Assembly (NCBI GenBank): GCA_029865285.1 | Contig: JAOUHE010000026.1 | Span: 1 to 15,712 of the forward strand | Length of the DNA stretch: 15,712 bases | Direction of reading: 5' to 3' | Source of the DNA: Chloroflexota bacterium | Lineage (GTDB): Bacteria; Chloroflexota; Limnocylindria; QHBO01 | Shown: piece by piece, positions 1 to 7,210 of the stretch | Layout of the letters: every line of letters begins with the position of its first letter | How positions within the stretch are numbered: position 1 is the first letter of the stretch | The notes under the pieces: model-generated | What the model saw: only the letters and a program-made list of their open reading frames with translations | The model's database searches: none | What the model was told of the DNA's origin: nothing | Made by a program: the position numbers and the translations under genes

Positions 1-909
1 CGCATCTGCGGTTCGAAGCCGACGCCGGCCAACGGTGAGCGCGGGGAGGACGCCGACCACCACGAAACCGAGCAGCAGCCAGCCGAAGATGCTGCCCAGG
101 TCCGCGGGGAACCACTCCATGACGTATCGGTTCAGCGAGGTGATTCCGACCGTGTAGAACGGGTATTCATACAGCGCGGTGCCGTTAGGGTTGAGGACGA
201 GCGCAGCCGCGCTGAGCACCAGTGTCAGTCCGAGGTCCCGCAGGTGGGGCCAGGCCAGGGGCGGCAGGCCACCGGGCTCGCGGCGGAGCAACCGGTCAAC
301 CGTCTCGCCCACCAGCACTGCTCCGCCCAGAAGGAAGAGGAGCACCCAGCCGGCGTGCAGGTTGGCCCACACGGCGGCGATCAGCGGCAGCGCGACGAGC
401 CATCGGCGCCGAGGGTCGGTCTGGTAGCGCCACAGGACCCAGATGACGGCCGTGGCCATCAACAGGTCGAGCACCTGGACGCGGACCCCCATCACCGGGC
501 CGGCCAGCACCAGGCCGATCGACAGCCAAACGATCCGGCTCGCCCAGCCGATCTGCGGTGCACGCAGCGCCATCGCGCGCCACAGGATCCAGAAGGCGAG
601 CACGGTGAGCGCACCAAACCCGACGGAGAGGAGTGTCTGTCCCCATGCGCCGAGCGAATTGCCGGCCGCCAAGATGACGTTCGCCAGCCAGTCCTGGCTG
701 GTCCACGGGCGGCCGCCGCCGACGATCGACCAGGTATCCACGCTGGGGACTCGCCCGGTGCGCAGCACCTCCTCGCCGGCGCGGATGTGCCACCACACAT
801 CGCCGTCGATGAGCGGCCAGGTGGCGCGCGGCAGGACCGCCGCGGCAAAGAACCCGACGACTCCGGCCGCGGAGGCAGGCAGGCCGCGCGGTGCGGCGGA
901 TGCGGTCAT
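1..909 (-). CDS. Polytopic membrane protein, GT-C-like (D-x-D/WWH family), C-terminus outside window
   Basis: The minus-strand frame starts at ATG 909 and stays open through position 1, giving 303 visible codons with no stop, so the C-terminus lies outside the window. The protein is strongly hydrophobic with many Trp-rich membrane segments. Near the N-terminus it has the motif DGDVWWHIRAG (Asp35, Asp37, Trp39-His41), then a TGRVPSVDTWS stretch and a W-T-x-Q-D-W-L segment. These line up with DPDFFWHITTG, GSVPSTDPFS and W-T-P-H-E-W-L in the protein at 5182-6702, so the two are paralogs. An acidic pair in the first extracytoplasmic loop is typical of GT-C glycosyltransferases that use lipid-phosphate sugars; assigning that activity here is inference. 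The start is supported by TAGACT exactly 7 nt upstream, suggesting a leaderless mRNA. It is divergent from the GT87 gene at 1007, with 97 bp between them. Confidence 0.8.
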   Translation of the reverse strand, partial: MTASAAPRGLPASAAGVVGFFAAAVLPRATWPLIDGDVWWHIRAGEEVLRTGRVPSVDTWSIVGGGRPWTSQDWLANVILAAGNSLGAWGQTLLSVGFGALTVLAFWILWRAMALRAPQIGWASRIVWLSIGLVLAGPVMGVRVQVLDLLMATAVIWVLWRYQTDPRRRWLVALPLIAAVWANLHAGWVLLFLLGGAVLVGETVDRLLRREPGGLPPLAWPHLRDLGLTLVLSAAALVLNPNGTALYEYPFYTVGITSLNRYVMEWFPADLGSIFGWLLLGFVVVGVLPALTVGRRRLRTADA

Positions 910-916
910 GCCCGCG

Positions 917-922
917 AGTCTA
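917..922 (-). promoter_or_regulatory. -10 element, probable leaderless promoter for the left-edge gene
   Basis: Read on the minus strand the hexamer is TAGACT, with exactly 7 nt between it and ATG 909. That would place transcription initiation at or next to the start codon. A GTGACA -35 candidate lies 19 bp further upstream, which is a long spacing, so the -35 is uncertain. The same hexamer at the same spacing precedes the paralog at 5182. Confidence 0.5.
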
Positions 923-993
923 CGGCGAGCCGGGTGCGCCCTGTCACCACCTCGAAGTACTGCCGCGTCGGGTCGGCGGCCGGCGTCGCATGC

Positions 994-999
994 TAGCCT
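994..999 (+). promoter_or_regulatory. -10 element, probable leaderless promoter for the GT87 gene at 1007
   Basis: TAGCCT lies 7 nt before ATG 1007, the same arrangement as other promoters in this window. No convincing -35 is visible. Its position argues that translation starts at 1007 and not at the far-upstream ATG of the same open frame. Confidence 0.45.
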
Positions 1000-1006
1000 C
1001 GCGGCG

Positions 1007-2161
1007 ATGAGCGCAACGCGGCTGGTCGGTGCCTACGCGCTGCTGGCGGCGATGGCCGGCGTCGTCTTCGCGGCCGCGATCCTCCTCGGACCGTACCGCG
1101 CCGTCGAGCGATCCGACTACATGACCTACCACGTGGCCGCGCGGATCGTGCTCGAGGGCGATGGCGCATGCCTGTATACGGCCGAGTGCCAGGCGGCCGC
1201 GCAGCGCGCGTTGATCGGCGAGGAGCCGTCGTTCGTTGGAGGCGCCCTCCCGTTCAACTCACCCCCCTGGCTGGCCGCACTCGTCGCTCCGTTTGGCGCG
1301 CTGCCGCTGCCGGTCGGATTCGCAGTCTTCACGTCGCTCGGGATCGCCGTGCTTGGTTACGGGGCCTGGAGGGTCACGACGCATGCAGGCTGGACGGCGC
1401 CCGGGGTACGGCCCCTGGTCGTCGTCCTCGTCCTCACCGCTTGGCCGACGTCGATGGCGGTGATCCGCGGACAGTCGACGCTGCTGGCCGCCGGACTGCT
1501 GGCCATGTCTGTCGGGTTGGCCCGGTATCGGTCCGGTGTGGCGATGGGGCTCAGCCTCCTCAAGCCGACGCTCGGACCGGTGTGGGCCGCGTGGCAGTTG
1601 ATCGGCGGTCATTGGCGAGCGGTCGGATCCGCTGCGGCGGTCACTGTCGCGTGGCTGGCGCTCTCCGCCTTGATTGTGTCGCCGCAGGCGCTGCTCGACT
1701 ACCCCGGGCACGTGGTTGGCGTGACTGGCCTGGATGCCGCGGGCGTCCACCCGGAAGAGATGATCAACTGGCGCGGCGCCGCCGACCGGCTCGGGGTCGG
1801 GTCATGGTTCGTGGTTGTCGGGTCGGTCGCCACGCTGGCCGTGGTGGCTGCGACCTGGCTCCAGACGCGCTCGCGCCACCTTGCCGGCGCGGCGGCATTC
1901 CTGGCGACGCCGCTGGTCATCCCGCACGCCAACCAGCACGAGTTCGTCCTCGCGATGCTGGGCATCCTCCTCGCGGTGGCGGCCGTTCCGGAGATTCGTG
2001 GGCGGCTTGCGACGCTCGCCCTCGTGTTGCACCCCCTGTTGTGGGCAGGAGTGATCGTGGACGCCCAAGCCGCGGCCTGGCTCCTCTTCAGCGCGGAGCT
2101 TGCCTGGCTCGGGGTGGTCGTCTGGCTCGCGATGCGAGGCAGGTGGGCGCGGGCCACCTGA
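1007..2161 (+). CDS. GT87/DUF2029-type polyprenyl-phosphate-sugar glycosyltransferase, long form
   Basis: This is a 384-residue polytopic membrane protein with about ten hydrophobic segments. The first extracytoplasmic loop carries Asp37 in SDYMTYHVAARIVLEG followed by a C-L-Y segment, then FNSPPWLAAL, GQSTLLAAGLLA, a K-P-T after SLL, and an M-I-N-W-R-G loop. This order is that of DUF2029/GT87 proteins, whose characterised members (such as mycobacterial PimE) transfer mannose from polyprenyl-phosphate-mannose on the outer face of the membrane. The sugar and acceptor here are unknown. It differs from the five short RYAPWF copies later in the window and is probably a separate subfamily. The frame is open back to 443, but that part is antisense to the left-edge gene and not hydrophobic. 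ATG 1007 with TAGCCT 7 nt upstream is the likely start. Confidence 0.82.
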   Translation: MSATRLVGAYALLAAMAGVVFAAAILLGPYRAVERSDYMTYHVAARIVLEGDGACLYTAECQAAAQRALIGEEPSFVGGALPFNSPPWLAALVAPFGALPLPVGFAVFTSLGIAVLGYGAWRVTTHAGWTAPGVRPLVVVLVLTAWPTSMAVIRGQSTLLAAGLLAMSVGLARYRSGVAMGLSLLKPTLGPVWAAWQLIGGHWRAVGSAAAVTVAWLALSALIVSPQALLDYPGHVVGVTGLDAAGVHPEEMINWRGAADRLGVGSWFVVVGSVATLAVVAATWLQTRSRHLAGAAAFLATPLVIPHANQHEFVLAMLGILLAVAAVPEIRGRLATLALVLHPLLWAGVIVDAQAAAWLLFSAELAWLGVVVWLAMRGRWARAT

Positions 2162-2175
2162 ACCAATGATTCAGG
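2157..2175 (+). terminator. Weak hairpin at the end of the GT87 gene
   Basis: CCTGAA (2157-2162) and TTCAGG (2170-2175) form a 6-bp stem with a 7-nt loop. The stop codon TGA lies in the left arm. There is no T tract, so a termination role is only a suggestion from position. Confidence 0.2.
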
Positions 2176-2185
2176 CCGGTACCCC

Positions 2186-2214
2186 TTCCCATGGCCCGCT
2201 GCCGGTGGCATGAT
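2186..2214 (+). promoter_or_regulatory. Candidate -35/-10 promoter for the secreted protease
   Basis: TTCCCA (2186-2191) is followed after 17 bp by CATGAT (2209-2214); together they match 9 of 12 consensus positions. Initiation would fall near 2221 and leave a leader of about 50 nt. This contrasts with the leaderless arrangement of most genes here. GAGGGG at 2255-2260 is the only Shine-Dalgarno-like run before ATG 2274, at a long 13-nt distance. Confidence 0.35.
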
Positions 2215-2273
2215 GCTCGCTCGCGGCGCTCGGCACGCTGTGCCGGCGCCGCCCGAGGGGAACGGCATCGCCC

Positions 2274-5099
2274 ATGCCCGCATCTCACCGTCGTCTCGCT
2301 CCAGCAGCCGTGGCCGCGGCCCTGCTGCTCGCGCTGCTGACGTCTGGCCTGGTGACCGCGGCACCCGTCTCGTCGGAAGCGGCGTCCTCCTGGATCGTCA
2401 GCCTCAAGTCGGACGTTGATGCAGGAGCCAGCGGCGCGGCCATAGCGCGGGCGGCCGGCGGCCGAATCGGACTCATCTACCGGCAGGCGATCAACGGCTT
2501 CCAGTTCAAGGGCTCTGGCGCGGCCGCCGCTGCGCTGCGCCGGAATCCCCATGTGCGGTCAGTTTCCCCCGACCATCCCGTCTACCTGACCGAGACGCTT
2601 CCCTTCGGCGTGAAGCGCATCGACGGCTACGTGGTGGATACGCCGGGTGGGGCGTATCAGAGTGGCTACCGTGGTGCGACCGCCCGGATCGCGATCCTCG
2701 ATACCGGCCTCGATCTCGACCACCCCGATCTGGCCCTCTCGATCGACGTGACGAGCGGCAAGAACTGCATCGACACAGCCCTCCCGCCCAACGATGGGTA
2801 CGGCCATGGGACCCACGTTGCAGGCTCGGCGGCTGCACCGCTGAACGGGGTCGGCGTGGTCGGCGTTGCGCCAGAGGCGACGCTCGTGCCCGTCAAGATC
2901 TTTGACGACGCCGGCAACTCATCCGAGGCCCTCGTCCTCTGCGGGCTCGAGCATGTGATCGGGCTCAACACGGACGCCGACCCCGCGAACGACGTTGACG
3001 TGGCCTCGATGAGCTTCGGCGAGTCACGCGCCTGGGGCGATTGCCTGAGCGAGCCGCTCCACGAGGCAATCTGTCGGGCGTCGACGACCGGCATGGTCCT
3101 GGTTGGCGGCGCGGGGAACTCGACGGCGAACGCGAACACCTTCGTTCCCGCCGCATTCCCGGAGGTGATCAGCGTTTCGGCGCTCGCGGACTTCGACGGC
3201 AACCCGGGCGGGCTGGCCGGTTGTGGCTTCGTACCGGACCTGTTCTGGTTCGAATGCGACGACACACTCGCGCTCTTCAGCAACTATGGGTCGTCGGTGG
3301 ACGTCATCGCGCCGGGAGTAGGCATCTACTCGACGTGGAAGGACGGCGGCTACAACACCAGCAGCGGCACCTCCATGGCCACACCGCACGTCTCGGGTGT
3401 CGCGGCGCTGCTGAAAGCCGTCAACCCTGCGCTCACCACCGCCGATGTTCGTGCGCTGCTCCAGCAGACCGGGGAATGTCCGAACGGCGCATGGGCCGAC
3501 GCAGACGGTACGCCCGGCTGCGCGAACCAGGGCCAATGGACCGATGACCCCGACGGTATCGCCGAGCCCCTCGTCAATGCGCTCCGCGCAGCCCAGGCAG
3601 CGGACGGCTGGGTCGCGCCACCGCCGCAGGTGCCTGCCGCACCCGTCGTGCTCGCGACCGCGGGCGATGGCGTCGCCAACCTGTCGTGGGTTGCCCCGTG
3701 GGATGGCGGGAGCGCGATCACCGGCTACGTCGTCTACCGCGGCCTGGCTCCGGGCACTGCCACGGAACTTGCGAGCATCGGTCCGGCTGTCGGCTACGCC
3801 GATGCCAGCGTGTCGAATGGCACGACCTACTACTACCGGGTCGCCGCCACCAATGACCTTGGCACGGGTTCTCCCTCGGCCGAGGTGAGCGTCACGCCGA
3901 CCGCTCCCTTACCGACCCCCACCCCGACGCCGACGCCGACACCAACCCCGGTGCCGACGCCCCCGCTCCCACCGTGGGAACAGGCGCCGCAGGGTGACTG
4001 GGTGGGCGTCTATGGGGCGGATGGCTATGCCCTGCTGGGCTGGAACAAGTCGAGCGACCTGGTCTCGCTGCCGCAGGCGAGCCTCTTCCTGGACCAGGGC
4101 AAACGGTACCGCTGGAGCACCAACACCACTGCGCTGCGCGCCGTGGAGAACCCGACAGAGACGCAGCGTCGCGCCACGCAGTCGTTCGATAGCAACAGCC
4201 TCCGGATGCACCTGGCCTTCACGAGCGCGTACAGCGGCACGCTGCACCTCTACGCGCTCGACTGGGACGGCACTGGTCGGCGCCAGACGGTGAACGTCGA
4301 CGACGGTGCCGGGTGGCGCAGCATCGCCCTGGCGAGCTCGTTCCACGATGGTGCGTGGCTTCATTTCCCGATTGATGTGAGTGCCGGTGGGACGGTCACC
4401 ATCCGCGTCGACCGCAACTATGGCCAAGCGACGCTTTCGGGCCTCTTCCTCGGTGGAAGCGGCGGCGTCGCGACGCCGACCCCGACTCCAACGCCCACGC
4501 CGACACCGACTCCCGTTCCGACCCCGACTCCAACGCCCACGCCGACACCGACTCCCGTTCCGACCCCGACTCCAACGCCCACGCCGACACCCCTGCCATC
4601 GGGAGGCTGGGAGCAGGCGCCACAGGGTGACTGGGTCGGCGTGTACGGCGCCGACGGCTATGCGTTGCTCGGATGGGAGTCGGGCGGCGATCTGATCTCG
4701 TTGCCGCAGTCCAGTCTCATTCTCGACCAGGGCGGCCGATACCGCTGGAGCACCAACACCACGGCGCTTCGGGCCCTGGAGAATCCGACGCAGACGCAGC
4801 GGCGAGCGACCCAGTGGTTCCATAGCACCAGCCTCCGGATGCACCTGACCTTCAGCACTGCCTACAGCGGCACGCTGCACCTCTACGCGCTCGACTGGGA
4901 CGGCACCGGACGGCGCCAGACAGTCTGGGTTGACGACGGCTCAGGCCCCCGCAGCGTCGTGATGAGCAGTTCGTTCCACGACGGAGGTTGGCTCCACTTC
5001 CCGATCAGCGTCAGCGCGGGCGGGACGGTCACCATCCGGGCCGACCGCAACGCCGGTCAGGCCACCTTCTCGGGTCTCTTCCTCGGCGGAGCCAACTGA
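2274..5099 (+). CDS. Secreted S8 subtilisin-like serine protease with FN3 and duplicated C-terminal domain
   Basis: The 941-residue protein begins with a signal peptide (Arg-rich start, Ala/Leu core, cleavage probably near residues 29-36). An I9-like propeptide follows at about 37-105, ending in a V-R-S-V-S-P-D segment. The S8 catalytic domain has the complete triad: Asp143 in AILDTGLDLDHPDL, His181 in GYGHGTHVAGS and Ser367 in SSGTSMATPHVSG, with oxyanion-hole Asn282 in GGAGNS. Several cysteines in this domain suggest disulfides outside the cell. An FN3 domain spans about 449-542. A Thr-Pro linker then leads to domain A (568-731), a second Thr-Pro linker (about 733-776) and domain B (779-941). 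A and B are roughly four-fifths identical by eye. No cell-wall anchor is visible, so the enzyme is probably released or held by its C-terminal domains. Promoter and leader differ from the neighbours, and there is no operon partner. Confidence 0.92.
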   Translation: MPASHRRLAPAAVAAALLLALLTSGLVTAAPVSSEAASSWIVSLKSDVDAGASGAAIARAAGGRIGLIYRQAINGFQFKGSGAAAAALRRNPHVRSVSPDHPVYLTETLPFGVKRIDGYVVDTPGGAYQSGYRGATARIAILDTGLDLDHPDLALSIDVTSGKNCIDTALPPNDGYGHGTHVAGSAAAPLNGVGVVGVAPEATLVPVKIFDDAGNSSEALVLCGLEHVIGLNTDADPANDVDVASMSFGESRAWGDCLSEPLHEAICRASTTGMVLVGGAGNSTANANTFVPAAFPEVISVSALADFDGNPGGLAGCGFVPDLFWFECDDTLALFSNYGSSVDVIAPGVGIYSTWKDGGYNTSSGTSMATPHVSGVAALLKAVNPALTTADVRALLQQTGECPNGAWADADGTPGCANQGQWTDDPDGIAEPLVNALRAAQAADGWVAPPPQVPAAPVVLATAGDGVANLSWVAPWDGGSAITGYVVYRGLAPGTATELASIGPAVGYADASVSNGTTYYYRVAATNDLGTGSPSAEVSVTPTAPLPTPTPTPTPTPTPVPTPPLPPWEQAPQGDWVGVYGADGYALLGWNKSSDLVSLPQASLFLDQGKRYRWSTNTTALRAVENPTETQRRATQSFDSNSLRMHLAFTSAYSGTLHLYALDWDGTGRRQTVNVDDGAGWRSIALASSFHDGAWLHFPIDVSAGGTVTIRVDRNYGQATLSGLFLGGSGGVATPTPTPTPTPTPTPVPTPTPTPTPTPTPVPTPTPTPTPTPLPSGGWEQAPQGDWVGVYGADGYALLGWESGGDLISLPQSSLILDQGGRYRWSTNTTALRALENPTQTQRRATQWFHSTSLRMHLTFSTAYSGTLHLYALDWDGTGRRQTVWVDDGSGPRSVVMSSSFHDGGWLHFPISVSAGGTVTIRADRNAGQATFSGLFLGGAN
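3975..4466 (+). repeat. Intragenic domain repeat, copy A
   Basis: This segment encodes residues 568-731, starting with W-E-Q-A-P-Q-G-D-W and ending in LSGLFLGG. Copy B lies exactly 633 bp downstream with no internal indel. Parts are almost identical as DNA, for example about 40 bp starting at 4230 against 4863, which indicates a recent duplication or ongoing gene conversion. Confidence 0.9.
4476..4591 (+). repeat. 42-bp tandem repeat encoding the Thr-Pro linker
   Basis: Two perfect 42-bp units (4476-4517 and 4518-4559) are followed by 32 matching bases of a third (4560-4591). Each unit encodes 14 residues of alternating Pro and Thr ending in Val. The unit is a multiple of three, so copy-number changes would keep the frame and alter only the linker length between domains A and B. 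Confidence 0.9.
4608..5096 (+). repeat. Intragenic domain repeat, copy B
   Basis: This segment encodes residues 779-941 and is the second copy of the domain at 3975-4466. Conserved blocks include GDWVGVYGADGYALLGW, RYRWSTNTTALRA, TLHLYALDWDGTGRRQT and SAGGTVTIR. The alternation of short polar and hydrophobic stretches with many Gly and aromatic residues suggests a beta-sandwich binding module. I do not recognise a named family. Confidence 0.88.
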
Positions 5100-5104
5100 G
5101 CGTC

Positions 5105-5134
5105 TACCGTCAGGAGCCGGGCGCCGGCGCGGTA
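5105..5134 (+). terminator. Two-part hairpin after the protease gene
   Basis: An outer stem TACCG/CGGTA (5105-5109 with 5130-5134) encloses an inner stem GCCGG/CCGGC (5116-5120 with 5124-5128). It lies 5 nt past the stop codon and just before the promoter of the next gene, where a terminator would be expected. It lacks a T tract. Confidence 0.25.
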
Positions 5135-5168
5135 CTTCCGTCCCGTTCCGGTGCATGCGGGCAACGAC

Positions 5169-5174
5169 TAGACT
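5169..5174 (+). promoter_or_regulatory. -10 element, probable leaderless promoter for the membrane protein at 5182
   Basis: TAGACT lies 7 nt before ATG 5182. Hexamer and spacing are identical to those in front of the paralogous gene on the minus strand at 909. The only -35 candidate, TTCCGG at 17 bp, is weak. Confidence 0.5.
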
Positions 5175-5181
5175 CCCGGCG

Positions 5182-6702
5182 ATGTCCGCCGAATCCACGC
5201 GCGCGCCCGCGGCAACCCCTTCCGTTTCTTCGCTCCGATGGTTGCCGTCGCCGGTGGCCATCCTCGCGATCGCCCTCGGCGGGGTCATGTTTGCCATCAC
5301 CGTCACCAAGGGTGTCCAGGATCCGGACTTCTTCTGGCACATCACGACGGGGCAGTTGATCGCGGAGACCGGGAGCGTTCCGTCAACGGACCCGTTCAGC
5401 TTCACCTGGTTCGGGCAGCCCTGGACGCCACACGAGTGGCTCTCCGAGCTGCTCATCTACTGGCTGGTGACCGGCCTCGGTCGGATCGGCGCGCTCTTCG
5501 TCTTTGGCCTCTTTCCGGCCGCCATCTTCGCGGTGCTGGCCCAGGCGCTGACTCGCCATGGAGGCGCTCGCGTGCTGTCGCTGGCGCTCCCGTTCGCGCT
5601 CGGAGCCTTCGTGCTGATCGGCTACGTCACCCTGCGTCCCCAGGCGATCAGCTGGCTGATGCTCTCCATCCTGCTCTGGTTCCTCCTCGCCGCCCGGCCT
5701 GATCGACCGGCACGCTTCCTGCTGTTGATCCCGTTCTTTGTGCTGTGGGCAAACCTGCACGGGGTGTACGTCATCGGCCTTGGAGTGGTCGGGCTCTACA
5801 CCCTCTTCACCCTGATCGGCCGGACGCCGATGTCGCCCGCCAGGGGGTGGGTGCTGGTCGCGCTGGCGGGAGCCATCGGCGCCTCGATGGTCACCCCGGC
5901 CGGACCGGTGGGGATCCTGTATCCGCTGCGCTACGTGGAGGGCGGCGACTGGGGCCTGGCTAACATCCAGGAGTGGCAGTCGCCGAACTTCCACGAGCCG
6001 GCGCACATGGGGTTCCTGCTGATGATCGTGGCGCTTGGCCTGAACGGCGGACGGTCGACGCCCGGCTGGCTGGTGACCCTGTCGTGGATCGGCGTCGCCA
6101 TGGGGCTGCTCGCCCTGCGAAACGCGCCCATCGCAGTCGTTTTCGCCATGCCCACGCTGGTGATGGGTCTCGAGGCGCGCCTGCGGGCGCGTGATGCGCG
6201 TCGAACAAAGGCCCGCAGACCGATGGCGCCCTCGGTAGCCCTCGGGCGCAGAGTGATGGAACTGGTCACGGCGCTGGTCATCGCGATCGGATCGATGGCG
6301 GTGCTCATCCCGCGCGACATCAACGCGGCCATCGACGAGAACATCGGGGAGCGTTTCCCGGTCGCGGGGGTGGAGCGGCTGCTCCAGCTCGCGCCGGACG
6401 CCAATGTCTTCGCCGAATACGGCTGGGGCGGCTACGTGATCTGGCACATGCACGAGACCGGTGGCCACGTCTTCGTCGATGGGAGAAACGACATGTACGA
6501 CCAGTCGGTGCTGGAGGACTACACCGCCATCCGTGCCGCGGATCCCGGCTGGGAGGCGCTGGCCGCGCAGTACGGGGTGGAGGCAATCCTCCTGCCGCCG
6601 GAAACGACCCTCACCCGCGGCCCCGCCCAGTCGGCCGGCTGGTGCGAGATGCTTCGCGATCAGTGGCAGGTGCTCTACCTGCGCGACTGCCTGCCGGACT
6701 GA
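5182..6702 (+). CDS. Polytopic membrane protein, GT-C-like (D-x-D/WH family), with periplasmic C-terminal domain
   Basis: This 506-residue protein has about ten hydrophobic segments between residues 25 and 390. The first loop carries QDPDFFWHITTG (Asp47, Asp49, Trp52, His53), then GSVPSTDPFSFTW and W-T-P-H-E-W-L-S-E. A soluble C-terminal part of about 120 residues follows, with EYGWGGYVIWHM and HVFVDGRNDMYDQ blocks. This architecture is common in uncharacterised bacterial membrane proteins that resemble GT-C glycosyltransferases. Transfer of a sugar from a lipid carrier is plausible but unproven. The protein encoded at 1-909 on the minus strand shares the same first loop. An ATG at 5155 is in frame, but ATG 5182 sits 7 nt behind TAGACT and is preferred. 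The gene stands alone between the protease and the toxin-antitoxin pair. Confidence 0.82.
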   Translation: MSAESTRAPAATPSVSSLRWLPSPVAILAIALGGVMFAITVTKGVQDPDFFWHITTGQLIAETGSVPSTDPFSFTWFGQPWTPHEWLSELLIYWLVTGLGRIGALFVFGLFPAAIFAVLAQALTRHGGARVLSLALPFALGAFVLIGYVTLRPQAISWLMLSILLWFLLAARPDRPARFLLLIPFFVLWANLHGVYVIGLGVVGLYTLFTLIGRTPMSPARGWVLVALAGAIGASMVTPAGPVGILYPLRYVEGGDWGLANIQEWQSPNFHEPAHMGFLLMIVALGLNGGRSTPGWLVTLSWIGVAMGLLALRNAPIAVVFAMPTLVMGLEARLRARDARRTKARRPMAPSVALGRRVMELVTALVIAIGSMAVLIPRDINAAIDENIGERFPVAGVERLLQLAPDANVFAEYGWGGYVIWHMHETGGHVFVDGRNDMYDQSVLEDYTAIRAADPGWEALAAQYGVEAILLPPETTLTRGPAQSAGWCEMLRDQWQVLYLRDCLPD

Positions 6703-6949
6703 GCTAACCCGTCGGCGCGGAGTCACTCCCGGGCGTCACTGCGGACGCCAGCGGCCTCTTCTCGCCCGATGCATCTGAAGTGCGCATGCCGCGCACCGAC
6801 ACACCCTCGCTCCGCCGAATGTGCACCTCATCCCGCACCGCAACGACCTGGGGCGCAGCCGTGAGCCGTGGTGCGCACCTCATCTGAACTTGTGACCTTC
6901 GTGATCGTGCGCCATTGACCACGGCAACTATGTGCGCAATACTGTGCGC
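6703..6949 (+). other. Intergenic region with TGCGCA palindromes
   Basis: No convincing gene is seen in these 247 bases. TGCGCA occurs at 6781-6786, 6872-6877 (inside the 8-bp palindrome GTGCGCAC at 6871-6878), 6933-6938 and 6945-6950, with one more copy just inside vapB. The 10-mer GCACCTCATC is repeated at 6823-6832 and 6875-6884. The enrichment probably relates to control of the toxin-antitoxin pair that follows. Confidence 0.55.
6915..6943 (+). promoter_or_regulatory. Promoter of the vapBC-type operon
   Basis: TTGACC (6915-6920) and AATACT (6938-6943) are separated by 17 bp, the best sigma70-type promoter in the window. Initiation would fall at about 6950, the first base of the chosen ATG, so the mRNA is probably leaderless. 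Confidence 0.6.
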
Positions 6950-6962
6950 ATGACAATGCGCA
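6933..6962 (+). promoter_or_regulatory. Putative antitoxin operator: three TGCGCA boxes at 12-bp period
   Basis: Self-complementary TGCGCA boxes lie at 6933-6938, 6945-6950 and 6957-6962, exactly 12 bp apart. They bracket the -10 element and the start codon. Ribbon-helix-helix antitoxins bind as multiple dimers to regularly spaced short sites to repress their own operon. The fit to the adjacent gene is good, but the binding itself is inferred. Confidence 0.5.
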
Positions 6963-7210
6963 CGAACCTGGTGCTACCCCGCGAGCTCGTCGCGGAGGTC
7001 GATCGCGTCGCGGGACCGCGCGGCCGCAGCCGCTTCGTGGCGGAGGTTCTCGAGCAGGCAGTCCGCCGCGAGCGGCAGCGCGAGGCTCTCCGCGCCGGGG
7101 TGGGCATGCTTGTTGATCGCCCCGGCTACGAGCACTGGTCAACGCCTGACCGCGTGGTGGATTGGGTGGCCGCGCAGCGAGCCGGCGGGCGCGATCCGTG
7201 GCAGGAGTAG
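6950..7210 (+). CDS. Ribbon-helix-helix antitoxin, VapB-like
   Basis: The protein has 86 residues. Its N-terminal region (about 3-40) reads as a ribbon-helix-helix DNA-binding fold: a short strand RTNLVLPREL, a helix through AEVDRVAG, and a second helix with SRFVAEVLEQAVRRER. The C-terminal part (about 45-86), with PGYEHWSTPDRVVDWV, is the kind of tail that wraps the toxin. Its product should neutralise the PIN toxin encoded directly downstream and repress the shared promoter. GTG 6932 and GTG 6944 are in frame upstream, but the TTGACC/AATACT promoter puts initiation at ATG 6950; ATG 6956 is a further alternative. Its 3' end overlaps the toxin gene by 13 nt. Confidence 0.85.
   Translation: MTMRTNLVLPRELVAEVDRVAGPRGRSRFVAEVLEQAVRRERQREALRAGVGMLVDRPGYEHWSTPDRVVDWVAAQRAGGRDPWQE

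Noticed and set aside
443..1006. Upstream extension of the plus-strand GT87 frame to an ATG at 443
   Set aside because: The added residues are polar and Arg/Pro/Thr-rich and lie antisense to the left-edge membrane protein; a -10 element sits 7 nt before ATG 1007.
4476..4591. CRISPR-like array
   Set aside because: The 42-bp units abut without spacers and encode an in-frame Thr-Pro linker.
3909..4880. A 323-codon minus-strand open frame opposite the protease
   Set aside because: It mirrors the high-GC codon bias and the Thr-Pro repeats of the protease gene; its translation is Arg/Gly low-complexity with no motif.
5383..6726. A 447-codon minus-strand open frame opposite the membrane protein at 5182
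   Set aside because: The translation is His/Arg/Gln-rich, has no membrane segments or domain signature, and is fully antisense to a well-supported gene.
6932..6949. GTG 6932 as the start of the antitoxin
   Set aside because: It would lie upstream of the -10 element of the only good promoter; ATG 6950 coincides with the predicted transcription start.
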